Shown here in pieces: positions 35,708 through 44,574 of a DNA stretch of 64,000 nt (position 1 is the first letter of the stretch; every line of letters begins with the position of its first letter). Made by a program: the position numbers and the translations under genes. The stretch is from Ruegeria halocynthiae. Lineage in GTDB: Bacteria > Pseudomonadota > Alphaproteobacteria > Rhodobacterales > Rhodobacteraceae. The notes under the pieces were generated by a model, which had not been told where the DNA came from, made no database searches, and worked only from the letters and a program-made list of their open reading frames with translations. Location: positions 616,862 to 680,861 of the forward strand of contig NZ_JQEZ01000002.1 of NCBI RefSeq assembly GCF_000743705.1, written 5' to 3'.

Positions 35708-36871
35708 ATGCGTTTTGTTTCCGGCCTGCTGGCCGCCGCCCTGTTTGCAACGCCCGCTTTTGCCCAATGCGGCGGCGGGTTCAATTCCTTTGTAAAAGGG
35801 CTGAAAGCCGAGGCCGGTCAGCAAGGGTTCGACACCTCCACCGTGAACGCCTTTTTCAACGGTGTGCAGCAGGACAATGCGGTGCTCAGGGCCGACCGGG
35901 CGCAGGGTGTGTTTCAAAAACCCTTCATCGACTTTTCCCGTCACTTGATCTCGGCCAACCGGATCGAACGCGGTCAGGCCATGGCGCGCAAATACGATGC
36001 GGTTTTTGACCGGATTGAACGGGAATATGGCGTCTCGCGCGGGGTTCTTCTGGCCTTTTGGGCGTTCGAGACCGATTACGGCGCCTTTCAGGGCGACTTC
36101 AACACCCGCAACGCGCTGGTGACGCTGTCCCATGATTGCCGCCGCCCGGAACTGTTCCGGCCGCAGATTTTCGCAGCAATTGAACTGTACCAACAGGGCG
36201 ATTTCGACCCCAACCGCACAACGGGCGCATGGGCCGGTGAGATCGGCATGGTCCAGATGCTGCCACGCGACATTCTGGAAAACGGCGTCGATGGGGATGG
36301 CGACGGCAAGGTCTCGCTGAAAACCTCGGCCCCGGATGCGCTGATGTCGGGCGCAAAAATGCTATCGCATCTGGGCTGGCAACCGGGTCAGCCGTGGCTG
36401 CAAGAGGTGACGGTGCCCGCACAGATGGACTGGTCGCTGGCCGGCCCCGGCAAACCGCGTTCGGTATCCGACTGGCAAGCGATGGGCGTGCAGGCGCGTG
36501 GCGGATCGCTGACTGATCTGCCCGCCTCTCTGATCCTGCCGCAGGGGCACAACGGGCCTGCCTTTCTGGCCTATCCGAATTTTGACGTCTATTTCGAATG
36601 GAACCAGAGCTTTGTCTACGTCCTGACCGCAGCCTATTTCGGCACCCGTCTGCAAGGCGCACAGATCTACGATGCTGGCAATCCGGCACAAGGTCTGTCA
36701 GGGGCGCAGATGAAGCAGCTGCAAAGCAAGCTGCAAGCACGCGGGCATGACGTGGGCAAGATCGACGGCATTCTGGGCGCTGGCACACGGGCTGCGGTAC
36801 AGGCGGAACAGGCGCGGCTTGGACTGCCCGCAGACGCGTGGCCGACGGCAAAGTTGTTAGGGCGGTTGTAA
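35708..36871 (+). CDS. Lytic murein transglycosylase (MltB family) with peptidoglycan-binding domain
   Basis: The 387-residue protein has a Sec signal peptide (cleavage after AFA near 19), an SLT_2/MltB catalytic domain with the Glu in FWAFETDYGAFQGD near 120, and a C-terminal peptidoglycan-binding domain (about 330-385, ending in KIDGILGAGTRAAV). It cleaves glycan strands in the periplasm to 1,6-anhydro ends. It follows cbiB by 11 bases; the cobalamin link is probably only positional. Confidence 0.92.
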   Translation: MRFVSGLLAAALFATPAFAQCGGGFNSFVKGLKAEAGQQGFDTSTVNAFFNGVQQDNAVLRADRAQGVFQKPFIDFSRHLISANRIERGQAMARKYDAVFDRIEREYGVSRGVLLAFWAFETDYGAFQGDFNTRNALVTLSHDCRRPELFRPQIFAAIELYQQGDFDPNRTTGAWAGEIGMVQMLPRDILENGVDGDGDGKVSLKTSAPDALMSGAKMLSHLGWQPGQPWLQEVTVPAQMDWSLAGPGKPRSVSDWQAMGVQARGGSLTDLPASLILPQGHNGPAFLAYPNFDVYFEWNQSFVYVLTAAYFGTRLQGAQIYDAGNPAQGLSGAQMKQLQSKLQARGHDVGKIDGILGAGTRAAVQAEQARLGLPADAWPTAKLLGRL

Positions 36872-36989
36872 AGAAATTACGACTGTGGGCCCAAAGCGAA
36901 TTACTTGCCCTGATGGCAATTTGAACCAATCCGCCTAGTCTAAGGACATACCAGAAACTCAGGATCGCGCGCGTTTCAAAGGGAAAAAG

Positions 36990-37868
36990 ATGGCTACATC
37001 AACTTCGAACTTAAGAGTTTTTGAACCCACCCCCTACTTGCTCGCGTTCTATGACGGACGGATAGAGGGCACCCGCTTGCATTCGGTTGAGCCTAACTGG
37101 CTCGATGATGGTGCTTATTCGCTGGGTTTTGCGAGTTACGTCATTGTCGATCAGGGCGAAGCCTTGGTTTATGACACCAGCATCTCAATCGAACATGCGC
37201 AGGCGATCAGGGACGAACTTGAACGCCGCGGTGTCACCTCAATTCGCGTCGTGCTTAGCCACCACCACATGGATCATGTTGCCGGAACTGCGGTGTTCTC
37301 GGATTGCGAAATCATCGCCAGCGCAAAGACCGCTCAGGCGCTTCGGGACGAGCAAGACGCATTCGCAAGATCATCACCACCAATCGCCCCGGTCGTTATG
37401 CCCACGACGGTATTTGACGGTGAATTGAAATTAACGGTCGGAGGTCTTGATGTTGAACTACGCCCATTGGACATTCACAGCTTTGACGGCCTTACGATCT
37501 ACTTGCCAGAAACTCGATTGCTGTTGGCTGGCGACACGCTTGAGGACACTGTCACATACGTGGCAGAGCCGGATCGACTTGATGTGCATCTGGCAGAGAT
37601 TGACCGGCTTTCCAATTGGGATATCCAAGCGATTTTCCCCAATCATGGCACCCCTGACCGCATTGCAAGCGGGGGGTATGAGACGTCCTTTATTGCTGCA
37701 ACGCGTGCGTATGTCGAAAAACTACTACGCTGCCGAAATGAGCCTGAGCTGGGTTCTCTCACGCTTTCCGAGTTCATTGCCCCACATATCGAAAGCGGGG
37801 TGTTGATATATTTTGAGCCCTATGAGCAGGTGCATAAATGGAATGTGAGGTCAGTTCTAGCCACCTGA
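36990..37868 (+). CDS. MBL-fold metallo-hydrolase
   Basis: A 292-residue metallo-beta-lactamase-fold protein. The metal motif is LSHHHMDHVAGT (near 91-102), followed by a later His and Asp (LLLAGDTLED near 180) and the C-terminal FPNHGTPD. The substrate is unknown; related proteins hydrolyse lactones, thioesters or phosphodiesters. Its composition is somewhat more AT-rich than its neighbours. It stands alone with its own GGGAAAAAG ribosome site. Confidence 0.82.
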   Translation: MATSTSNLRVFEPTPYLLAFYDGRIEGTRLHSVEPNWLDDGAYSLGFASYVIVDQGEALVYDTSISIEHAQAIRDELERRGVTSIRVVLSHHHMDHVAGTAVFSDCEIIASAKTAQALRDEQDAFARSSPPIAPVVMPTTVFDGELKLTVGGLDVELRPLDIHSFDGLTIYLPETRLLLAGDTLEDTVTYVAEPDRLDVHLAEIDRLSNWDIQAIFPNHGTPDRIASGGYETSFIAATRAYVEKLLRCRNEPELGSLTLSEFIAPHIESGVLIYFEPYEQVHKWNVRSVLAT

Positions 37869-37971
37869 AACTGGCCAAGCGAATAGTCAGGTGACGTTAT
37901 TTCGCACAGGTTTCTGACAGCAGTCAGGTCTTGCGAAACGACAATCTCAAATTGGAAAAATCACGTCCCAC

Positions 37972-38322
37972 TCACTCCGGCCGCACCGGATAGCGATCGC
38001 CCTTTTCATCAATCAGGATCAGCCGGTCACCGCTGTGCACGTACATGTCACAGCGGCTGAACCCGTTGCGGTAAGCGATGCAGACGCTGCCATCCTCGGC
38101 GATGCTGTAAGTGCCAAAGGCGGATTCCCCGCTGGCGTAAGTAAAGGAATAGGCCCCGCCCGCTGAAAATCTGGACTGACCGTCGTCGTAAAAGGTCAGC
38201 GTGCGTCCGGCCAAGCCATCCAGTTCCTCGGCGGTCAGGGGGGCATCTCCGGGCTTTGTGGGCCATTCCGCTGCCGCAAGCGGGCTGGCGGCAAAAAGGG
38301 CAATGATCAGAAACCGCGTCAT
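37972..38322 (-). CDS. Small secreted hypothetical protein
   Basis: The 116-residue protein has a Sec signal peptide (about 1-18, ending ...ASPLAAA) and a beta-rich mature part with two Cys (SVCIAYRNGFSRCDMY), which may form a disulfide. I do not recognise the family. It lies 55 bases downstream of smc on the same strand and may be transcribed with it. Confidence 0.7.
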   Translation of the reverse strand: MTRFLIIALFAASPLAAAEWPTKPGDAPLTAEELDGLAGRTLTFYDDGQSRFSAGGAYSFTYASGESAFGTYSIAEDGSVCIAYRNGFSRCDMYVHSGDRLILIDEKGDRYPVRPE

Positions 38323-38377
38323 GCCACCAGCTTAACCCGACCCGGGGTAAATGGCCCATAACGTTGCGGTGATGGGG

Positions 38378-41300
38378 TCAGGCGACCATTTGCTCGGCCT
38401 TCTTCAGATCGACCGAGACCAGCTGGCTGACGCCTTGTTCCTGCATGGTCACGCCGAACAAGCGGTCCATCCGCGCCATGGTCACCGCGTGGTGGGTGAT
38501 GATCAGGAACCGCGTGTCGGTTTGGCGGCACATCTCATCCAGCAGGTCGCAGAAGCGCGTAACGTTGGCGTCATCCAAGGGCGCGTCGACCTCATCCAGA
38601 ACGCAGATCGGCGCGGGGTTGGCAAGGAACACGCCAAAGATCAGCGCGGTGGCGGTCAGGGTCTGTTCACCGCCCGACAGCAGGCTGAGTGTCGACAGTT
38701 TCTTGCCGGGCGGCTGGCACATGATTTCCAGTCCCGCATCCAGCGGGTCGTCGCTTTCGACCATAACCAGATTGGCCTCGCCACCGCCAAACAGGTGCTT
38801 GAACAGCATGGCAAAGTTCGAATTCACCTGTTCGAACGCGGTCAGCAGACGCTCGCGCCCTTCGCGGTTGAGGCTGGCAATACCGCTGCGCAGGGCCTTG
38901 ATCGCCTCTTCCAGATCGGCCTTTTCGCTGTTCAGGGTATCGAATTCTTCCTGAACCTCTTTGGCGTCCTCTTCGGCGCGCAGGTTGACCGCGCCCATCG
39001 CGTCGCGTTGGCGCTTGTGGCGGTTCACTTCGGCCTCAAGCGCGTCGGCGGCGGGCATCTGATCGGGGTTCACGTCCAGCTGGTTCAGCAATTGGTTCGG
39101 TGTCAGCTGCTGATCCTCGGCGATGCGTTCCGCCGCGGCTGTCACGCTTTCCTTGGCCGCATCACAGCGCGCCTCAGCCGCCGCGCGGCTTTCGCGCGCT
39201 TCCGAGGCGAGGCGTTCCGCCTCCCGCTCGGCCAGAACAATTTCACGCTGTTGCGTTTCAGCCAAGGCCAGTTTGTCAGCAGCTTCGGCACGGCGGGCTT
39301 CGGCCTCTTCGATCAGCTCGTTGAGTTCTTCGCGCGCTTCGGCGATTTCACCGGGAGCAGCCATCGCCTCGGTCAGCTCCTCCTCGGAACCTTCCTTGCG
39401 TTCAGCCAGTTCCGCGATCCGCTTCTCTGCCGTTTCCAGACGGTGCTTCCAGCCGCTGAGGTCCTTGGTCACCTCTTGCGCGCGTCTCGTGCGGGCCTCG
39501 CCCTCGCGGCGCAGCTCATCATGGGTCGAGCGGTGGGTCAGCATGGTGATCCGCGCCGCCTCGACCGTTTGTTTGATATCTTCGACCTGCGCGCGCGCAC
39601 TGTCGAGGTCACCAAGACCCGTCAGCGCGCCTTCGGCCTCGCGCAGTTGCGCGCGGGCGGACATGGCGTCTTCTTTGTGGCGATCCACGGCCAGCGCCAA
39701 AGTTTCCCGCTTGCCCTGCGCCAGATTGCGATCCGCCTCAGCCCGGCTGAGCGCACGCGCCGTTTCGGCCATCCGCTGATCGGCGGCGCGGCGGGCTTCG
39801 CGCGCGCGGCGGTCGGCTTCGGTCACATCGGCCAGTTGTTGCGACAGGGCCTCATGCGCTGCGCGGGCGCCACCTGCCTGCGCCTCGGTCCGGGTCAGTT
39901 CTTGCTTCAGGGCTTCCAGCTTGTTGAGCTGTTCCAGCCGCAGGGCCGCCGCACTTGGCGCATCCTCGGCCCAGGCGCGGTATCCATCCCAGCGCCACAA
40001 ATCGCCCGAGCGTGAGACCAGCCGTTGCCCCGGCTTCAGCGAGGCCTGCAACCGTGCGCCCTGATCAGCGTCGACCAGCCCGATCTGCGCGATCCGACGG
40101 CTGAGGCGATCGGGACCCGACACATGCAGCGCCAGCGGTTCCGCCCCATCGGGCAGCAGCTGATCGGCGTCATAGCCCGCAACCTGAACCCAGCCCGAAG
40201 GACCATCCCCTTCGACCAACGGCGCGCGCAGATCATCGGCCAGCGCCGCACCCAGTGCCTTTTCATAACCCGGCTCGACCCGCAGCAGATCCAGCACCTG
40301 CCCACCTTCGGCGGTATCGCGTTCAACCAGCTTGGCCAGCGCCATAGTCTCGGCCCGTATGGCACCCAGCTCTCCTTCGGCTTCGGACCGCTGCGCGCGG
40401 GCTTCGGCCTCACGCGCTTGCGTTTCATTGCGCAGCTCATCAGCGGCGGCCAGGGCTTCTTCGGCAGCCTCAGCGGCTTCGCGGGCTTCTTCCTCGCCCT
40501 CCTGCGCGGCCTCGAACGCCTCGCTGGCGCGGGTCAGGGCCTGACGGGCCTCTTCCACCGCACTGCGCGCCTTTTCTTCTTCTCCCTCAGAGCGGGCCAG
40601 CGTCTTGTGGCTGTCTTCGACCAGACGCTGCGCCGATTGGTGGCGAGCCACCAGCCGCGCCATATCTTCGGTTTCCTGCGACAGGTGGTCTTCGCGATCC
40701 TGCAGCACCGATGCCGCCTCGCGGGCGATCTCGGCGGCCTCGGCCACCTTGTCTTCGTGCCCTTCGGCGGCCTTGGCCAACTCGCGCGCTTCCCATTCCA
40801 GACGTTCGATCATCTGACCGGCATCGCGGTTCAACCCGGTTTCGCGTTCGATGTCGTTGCCCAGCTGCTGAATGCGGTTGGTCAGCGTCTCGATGGTCTG
40901 ACGGGCGCGGGTTTCCTGATCCGACAGCTGGTCGCGCTGCACCTGCTGGCGTTGCAGGACAGCGGCGGCGATGGCCTCTTCCTCGCGCAGGGGCGGCAGG
41001 GTTTCTTCGATCTGGGCGCGTTTGGCGCTGGCTTCACGGGCGGCGGCCTCGGCGCGCGAGGCTTCGGTGATCCGTTCGCGCAGTTTCTCTTCGGCCTGCT
41101 GACGGGCCATATCGGCCTCTTTCCAGCGCCGGTACAGCAACATCCCTTCGGCCTGACGCAGCTGTTCGCCGATCTCGCGATAACGCGCGGCCTGACGGGC
41201 CTGACGGGCCAGTTGCGCCAGTTGAGTGCCCAGCTGCTCTAACACATCATCGACGCGGGTCAGGTTGGATTCGGTGCCTTTCAGCTTCAGCTCGGCCTCA

Positions 41301-41833
41301 TGCCGACGCTGATAGAGACCCGAGATGCCCGCAGCCTCTTCCAGAATGCGGCGGCGGGCGCGGGGTTTGGCGTTGATCAGCTCGGCAATGCGGTTCTGCC
41401 CCACCAGCGCGGGCGAATGCGCCCCGGTCGAGGCATCGGCGAACAGCATCTGCACATCTCGCGCGCGCACGTCCTTGCCGTTGGTCTTATACGCGCTGCC
41501 CACGTCGCGGGTGATGCGGCGCACGATCTCAAGCTGGTCGCTGTCATTGAACCCCGAAGGAGCCAATCGTTCCGAATTGTCCATGGTCAGGACCACTTCG
41601 GCAAAGTTGCGGGCGGGGCGTGTGGCGGCCCCGGCAAAGATCACGTCCTCCATCGCGCCACCACGCATGGATTTGGGACGGTTTTCGCCCATCACCCAGC
41701 GCAAAGCCTCAAGAAGGTTCGACTTGCCGCAGCCATTCGGCCCCACCACACCGGTCAACCCGTCCGCGATGATCAGATCGGTCGGATCAACAAAGCTTTT
41801 GAAGCCGGTGAGTTTGAGTTTGCTAAAGCGCAA
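38378..41833 (-). CDS. smc: Chromosome segregation and condensation protein SMC
   Basis: SMC forms the ring-shaped condensin with ScpA and ScpB, absent from this window. The 1151-residue product has Walker A GPNGCGKS at 31-38, a long coiled coil, a hinge near 500-620, a second coiled coil, the ABC signature LSGGEQ near 1052 and Walker B ICVLDEVDAPLDD near 1076. Many Glu/Ala/Arg codons give long open frames on the other strand. A DnaA box lies about 100 bases upstream of its start. Confidence 0.97.
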   Translation of the reverse strand: MRFSKLKLTGFKSFVDPTDLIIADGLTGVVGPNGCGKSNLLEALRWVMGENRPKSMRGGAMEDVIFAGAATRPARNFAEVVLTMDNSERLAPSGFNDSDQLEIVRRITRDVGSAYKTNGKDVRARDVQMLFADASTGAHSPALVGQNRIAELINAKPRARRRILEEAAGISGLYQRRHEAELKLKGTESNLTRVDDVLEQLGTQLAQLARQARQAARYREIGEQLRQAEGMLLYRRWKEADMARQQAEEKLRERITEASRAEAAAREASAKRAQIEETLPPLREEEAIAAAVLQRQQVQRDQLSDQETRARQTIETLTNRIQQLGNDIERETGLNRDAGQMIERLEWEARELAKAAEGHEDKVAEAAEIAREAASVLQDREDHLSQETEDMARLVARHQSAQRLVEDSHKTLARSEGEEEKARSAVEEARQALTRASEAFEAAQEGEEEAREAAEAAEEALAAADELRNETQAREAEARAQRSEAEGELGAIRAETMALAKLVERDTAEGGQVLDLLRVEPGYEKALGAALADDLRAPLVEGDGPSGWVQVAGYDADQLLPDGAEPLALHVSGPDRLSRRIAQIGLVDADQGARLQASLKPGQRLVSRSGDLWRWDGYRAWAEDAPSAAALRLEQLNKLEALKQELTRTEAQAGGARAAHEALSQQLADVTEADRRAREARRAADQRMAETARALSRAEADRNLAQGKRETLALAVDRHKEDAMSARAQLREAEGALTGLGDLDSARAQVEDIKQTVEAARITMLTHRSTHDELRREGEARTRRAQEVTKDLSGWKHRLETAEKRIAELAERKEGSEEELTEAMAAPGEIAEAREELNELIEEAEARRAEAADKLALAETQQREIVLAEREAERLASEARESRAAAEARCDAAKESVTAAAERIAEDQQLTPNQLLNQLDVNPDQMPAADALEAEVNRHKRQRDAMGAVNLRAEEDAKEVQEEFDTLNSEKADLEEAIKALRSGIASLNREGRERLLTAFEQVNSNFAMLFKHLFGGGEANLVMVESDDPLDAGLEIMCQPPGKKLSTLSLLSGGEQTLTATALIFGVFLANPAPICVLDEVDAPLDDANVTRFCDLLDEMCRQTDTRFLIITHHAVTMARMDRLFGVTMQEQGVSQLVSVDLKKAEQMVA

Positions 41834-41869
41834 AGGCCGCTGGTCCCATGATTCCTACGTCTATGAAGT

Positions 41870-41909
41870 CTGCGCAACGGAATAGGGTTGAGTCAACGCA
41901 GTTGCGCAG
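41870..41909. promoter_or_regulatory. Inverted repeat upstream of smc
   Basis: CTGCGCAAC (41870-41878) and GTTGCGCAG (41901-41909), perfect nine-base arms, 22 bases apart. The loop holds a smaller palindrome, GTTGA-G-TCAAC. It is 37 bases from the smc start, so a regulator site or an RNA hairpin in the leader is possible. Confidence 0.4.
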
Positions 41910-41930
41910 GATATGGGATATCCACCCTAC

Positions 41931-41939
41931 TTATCCACA
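41931..41939 (+). promoter_or_regulatory. Consensus DnaA box upstream of smc
   Basis: TTATCCACA is an exact DnaA box. A weaker relative, ATATCCACC, occurs 12 bases to the left (41919-41927). Only one perfect copy is present, too few for an origin, but it could allow DnaA control of smc. Confidence 0.5.
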
Positions 41940-41973
41940 ATATCTTGCCGAAATGCGCAGGAAAACGCGTATC

Positions 41974-42381
41974 TCAGTAAGGTGTGCATTCAAAGACCTG
42001 ATAGCCATAGTCGTAGCGGATATCGTCATAGATGCCATAGTCGACACATTCATAGTTCGGAGTCGATATCGCGGTCAGCAACAGCCTTTCCCCGGCCTCA
42101 CGGTCACATCCCAATACGCCGACAGTCACCGCAGCATCCCCCAGCACGTCCAGAATTGGACAGCCCGAAACCTGCGCCATGGCCAGCCCGGCCCGGTCAC
42201 GGATCGGGCCCAGCCGCGGCGCGTATTGCATGTTGACCCGCACCGCCTCGGCCAGATCGCCGCGCACGCGCACGTCAAAGACGCTGCCGTTCACCGCTAC
42301 GCGGGTCGCGGGGACGTCACGAAAGTGGGGCGTACCCGCCGAACAGGCGGCCAGCAGCAGAAAGGGCAGAAACCGGATCAT
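41974..42381 (-). CDS. Small hypothetical lipoprotein
   Basis: The 135-residue protein has a lipoprotein signal (MIRFLPFLLLAAC) and then a beta-rich domain with further Cys residues at about 95, 113 and 133 and a Tyr-rich end. No family recognised. It lies upstream of smc on the same strand with 140 bases between, and downstream of the aminotransferase gene by 45 bases. Confidence 0.7.
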   Translation of the reverse strand: MIRFLPFLLLAACSAGTPHFRDVPATRVAVNGSVFDVRVRGDLAEAVRVNMQYAPRLGPIRDRAGLAMAQVSGCPILDVLGDAAVTVGVLGCDREAGERLLLTAISTPNYECVDYGIYDDIRYDYGYQVFECTPY

Positions 42382-42426
42382 GCACCCAGTCTTGCGATAA
42401 CTTGGTTAACAGAACCTTTCCGCCGT

Positions 42427-43626
42427 TCAGCTTCGCAGAACTTCTCCTAACCGGCGGATGCCTTCGCGGATCGTATCCTCGTCCGAGTTCGAAAAGCTCA
42501 ACCGGATCGTGTTGGCGCCGGTTGCATCCGGGTAAAAGGCCTGCCCCGGAACAAAGGCCACCTTAACGGTGTCCAGCGCGTGCGCCAGCAGATCGGCCCC
42601 GTCCATGCCGACCGGCAGGGTCATCCAGATGAACATGCCACCCTTGGGTTTGGTCCAGTTCACACCGTCAGGCATGTGTTCCTGCAACGCGTCCAGCATA
42701 GCATCGCGGCGCGCGCCATAGACACGGCGCAGCATCGGGATATGCGTATCAAAGCAAGCCCGCGCCACGTGGTCGATGGCCATCTGGTTGATCGTCGCCG
42801 AATGCAAATCCGCCGCCTGTTTCATCAGTACCAGCTGTGAAATCACCGGTTTGGCCGCGACCACCCAACCCACGCGCAGCCCCGGAGACAGGGTTTTCGA
42901 GAAACTGCCACAATAGATCGTCCGACAGTTTTCGATCGAGCCCTTGCGGGCCTGTTCCAGCGCAAGCACCGGCGGGATCGCATCGCCGTCATAGCGCAAA
43001 GCCTGATAGGCCCCGTCTTCGATCACCGCACAGTTCAACTCGTCAGCCAGATCCAGCAATGCCTCGCGGCCGCGCAGATCAACGGTCTCTCCGGTCGGAT
43101 TGGCGAAATCCGGCGACAGATAGGCAAATTTGACCGCGCCCTCACCCGCAGCCGCATTGTATTCAGCGGCTCCGCGATTGCCATTGATGCTAAGCCGGTC
43201 AAAGCGCGGCTCATAAGCGTTAAACGCGGCCAGCGCGCCCAGATAAGTGGGCCATCCAACCAGCGCCGTGTCGCCGGGCGACAGATACAGCTTGCCCAGA
43301 TAGTCCAGCGCCTGCTGCGAGCCCGACGTGATCAGGATGTTGTCCAGCGTGCATTCAACACCAATCTGACGCATGTGCTGCACCAGCCATTCCCGCAGCG
43401 GCACATAGCCTTCGCTGACCGAATACTGCAGCGCTTGCGCCTGACTGTCCGACCCCAGCGCCGTCTGGAATGCCTGCGCAAAACCGTCTGCGGGAAACAG
43501 GGCCGGATCGGGAATGCCGCCCGCAAATGAAATAATGCCTGGCTGATCGAGCAGTTTCAGCAATTCGCGAATTTCGGATGCCTTCATCCGGGATGCTCTT
43601 GTGGCAAACAGATCGTGCGTTGACAT
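42427..43626 (-). CDS. PLP-dependent aminotransferase, MocR/LysN-like class I
   Basis: A 399-residue aminotransferase of the group that includes 2-aminoadipate aminotransferase and the catalytic half of MocR proteins, without an N-terminal DNA-binding domain. It has the FAGGIPDPALFP start, SGSQQALDYLG, DLADELNCAVIEDGAY and the Schiff-base Lys in CGSFSKTLSPGLRVGW. Substrate unknown. It is divergent from a FadR-type regulator, with two candidate operator sites in the gap. Confidence 0.85.
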   Translation of the reverse strand: MSTHDLFATRASRMKASEIRELLKLLDQPGIISFAGGIPDPALFPADGFAQAFQTALGSDSQAQALQYSVSEGYVPLREWLVQHMRQIGVECTLDNILITSGSQQALDYLGKLYLSPGDTALVGWPTYLGALAAFNAYEPRFDRLSINGNRGAAEYNAAAGEGAVKFAYLSPDFANPTGETVDLRGREALLDLADELNCAVIEDGAYQALRYDGDAIPPVLALEQARKGSIENCRTIYCGSFSKTLSPGLRVGWVVAAKPVISQLVLMKQAADLHSATINQMAIDHVARACFDTHIPMLRRVYGARRDAMLDALQEHMPDGVNWTKPKGGMFIWMTLPVGMDGADLLAHALDTVKVAFVPGQAFYPDATGANTIRLSFSNSDEDTIREGIRRLGEVLRS

Positions 43627-43675
43627 GTGTCTCCTCCGTTTGGGATTCCGGTCAGAGTAGACGCGACGCCAACAA

Positions 43676-43692
43676 TGTCAATATTTCTGACC
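43676..43692. promoter_or_regulatory. Second FadR-type half-site pair
   Basis: TGTCA (43676-43680), seven bases, TGACC (43688-43692). The spacing equals that of the stronger site at 43743 and the half-sites match in four of five positions. It lies 50 bases upstream of the aminotransferase start. Confidence 0.4.
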
Positions 43693-43742
43693 TAATACGC
43701 CAAAGCGGTTGAAATGCCGTCCTTGAACCGCCCCGGAATACA

Positions 43743-43761
43743 TGGTCATATGATTTGACCA
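43743..43761. promoter_or_regulatory. FadR-type operator between aminotransferase and regulator
   Basis: TGGTCA (43743-43748), seven bases, TGACCA (43756-43761): a perfect inverted repeat with the TGGT...ACCA ends favoured by FadR-family GntR proteins. It is 20 bases before the regulator start, where it could control both divergent genes. Confidence 0.6.
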
Positions 43762-43780
43762 ATCCTAAAGCGATCGCGTC

Positions 43781-44551
43781 ATGCCCTTTCAAAAAATCCA
43801 AACCGAAAAGCTGTCCATCGCGGTGGTCAAACAGATCGAACTGCTGATTCTGCGGGGCATCCTGCGCCCGGGCGAACGATTGCCCCCCGAACGCGATTTG
43901 GCGGACCGCATGGGTGTTTCGCGCCCTTCCCTGCGCGAGGCGATTTCGGAATTGCAGGAACAGGGGCTGCTGACCGCCAAGGCGGGCTCGGGCATTTATG
44001 TCGCCAAGGTTTTGGGATCAGCCTTTTCCCCCGCCCTGATCCGGTTGTTCGGCAGCCATGATGAGGCCGTGTTCGATTACCTGTCTTTCCGGCGTGACAT
44101 GGAAGGGTTGGCGGCTGAGCGCGCGGCCCGATTGGGATCGGCAAGTGATCTGAAAGTTGTGCAGGCGATCTTTGACAAGATGGAGGCCGCCCATATCCGC
44201 AACGCCGCCGAAGACGAGGCGCATCTGGATGCGCAGTTTCACATGGCCATCATCGAAGCCAGCCACAATGTGGTGATGCTGCATATGATGCGATCCATGT
44301 TCGACCTATTGCGGCAGGGGGTGTTCTACAACCGTCAGATGATGTTCCAGCAACGCACCACGCGTGAAGCTATCCTGGACCAGCACCGCGCCATCAATAC
44401 CGCCCTGCAGGCACGCGACCCCGAAGGTGCGCGTGACGCGGTCCAACAACATCTGAGCTTTGTTCGAGCCTGCATGGAAGATCACCAGAAAGCCATGCGG
44501 AATGAATCCATCGCGCAACAGCGGCTGGAGCATGAAACTGGCCAGACCTGA
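43781..44551 (+). CDS. FadR-subfamily GntR transcriptional regulator
   Basis: A 256-residue regulator with an N-terminal winged helix (about 10-75; GERLPPERDLADRMGVSRPSLREA shortened) and a C-terminal FCD ligand domain (about 95-235), which binds carboxylates through conserved His residues (AQFHMAIIEASHN). It likely controls the divergent aminotransferase and itself through the sites at 43676 and 43743. The ligand is unknown. Confidence 0.9.
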   Translation: MPFQKIQTEKLSIAVVKQIELLILRGILRPGERLPPERDLADRMGVSRPSLREAISELQEQGLLTAKAGSGIYVAKVLGSAFSPALIRLFGSHDEAVFDYLSFRRDMEGLAAERAARLGSASDLKVVQAIFDKMEAAHIRNAAEDEAHLDAQFHMAIIEASHNVVMLHMMRSMFDLLRQGVFYNRQMMFQQRTTREAILDQHRAINTALQARDPEGARDAVQQHLSFVRACMEDHQKAMRNESIAQQRLEHETGQT

Positions 44552-44574
44552 CGACAGTGTCGCCGACCCGTGAT

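Noticed and set aside
38351-40015. Plus-strand open frame of about 554 codons opposite smc
   Set aside because: It is a shadow of the coiled-coil Glu/Ala/Arg codons of smc and has low-complexity composition.
41931-41939. DnaA box as a replication origin
   Set aside because: Only one perfect box, no AT-rich unwinding region or gene cluster typical of an origin. I keep it as a promoter-level site.
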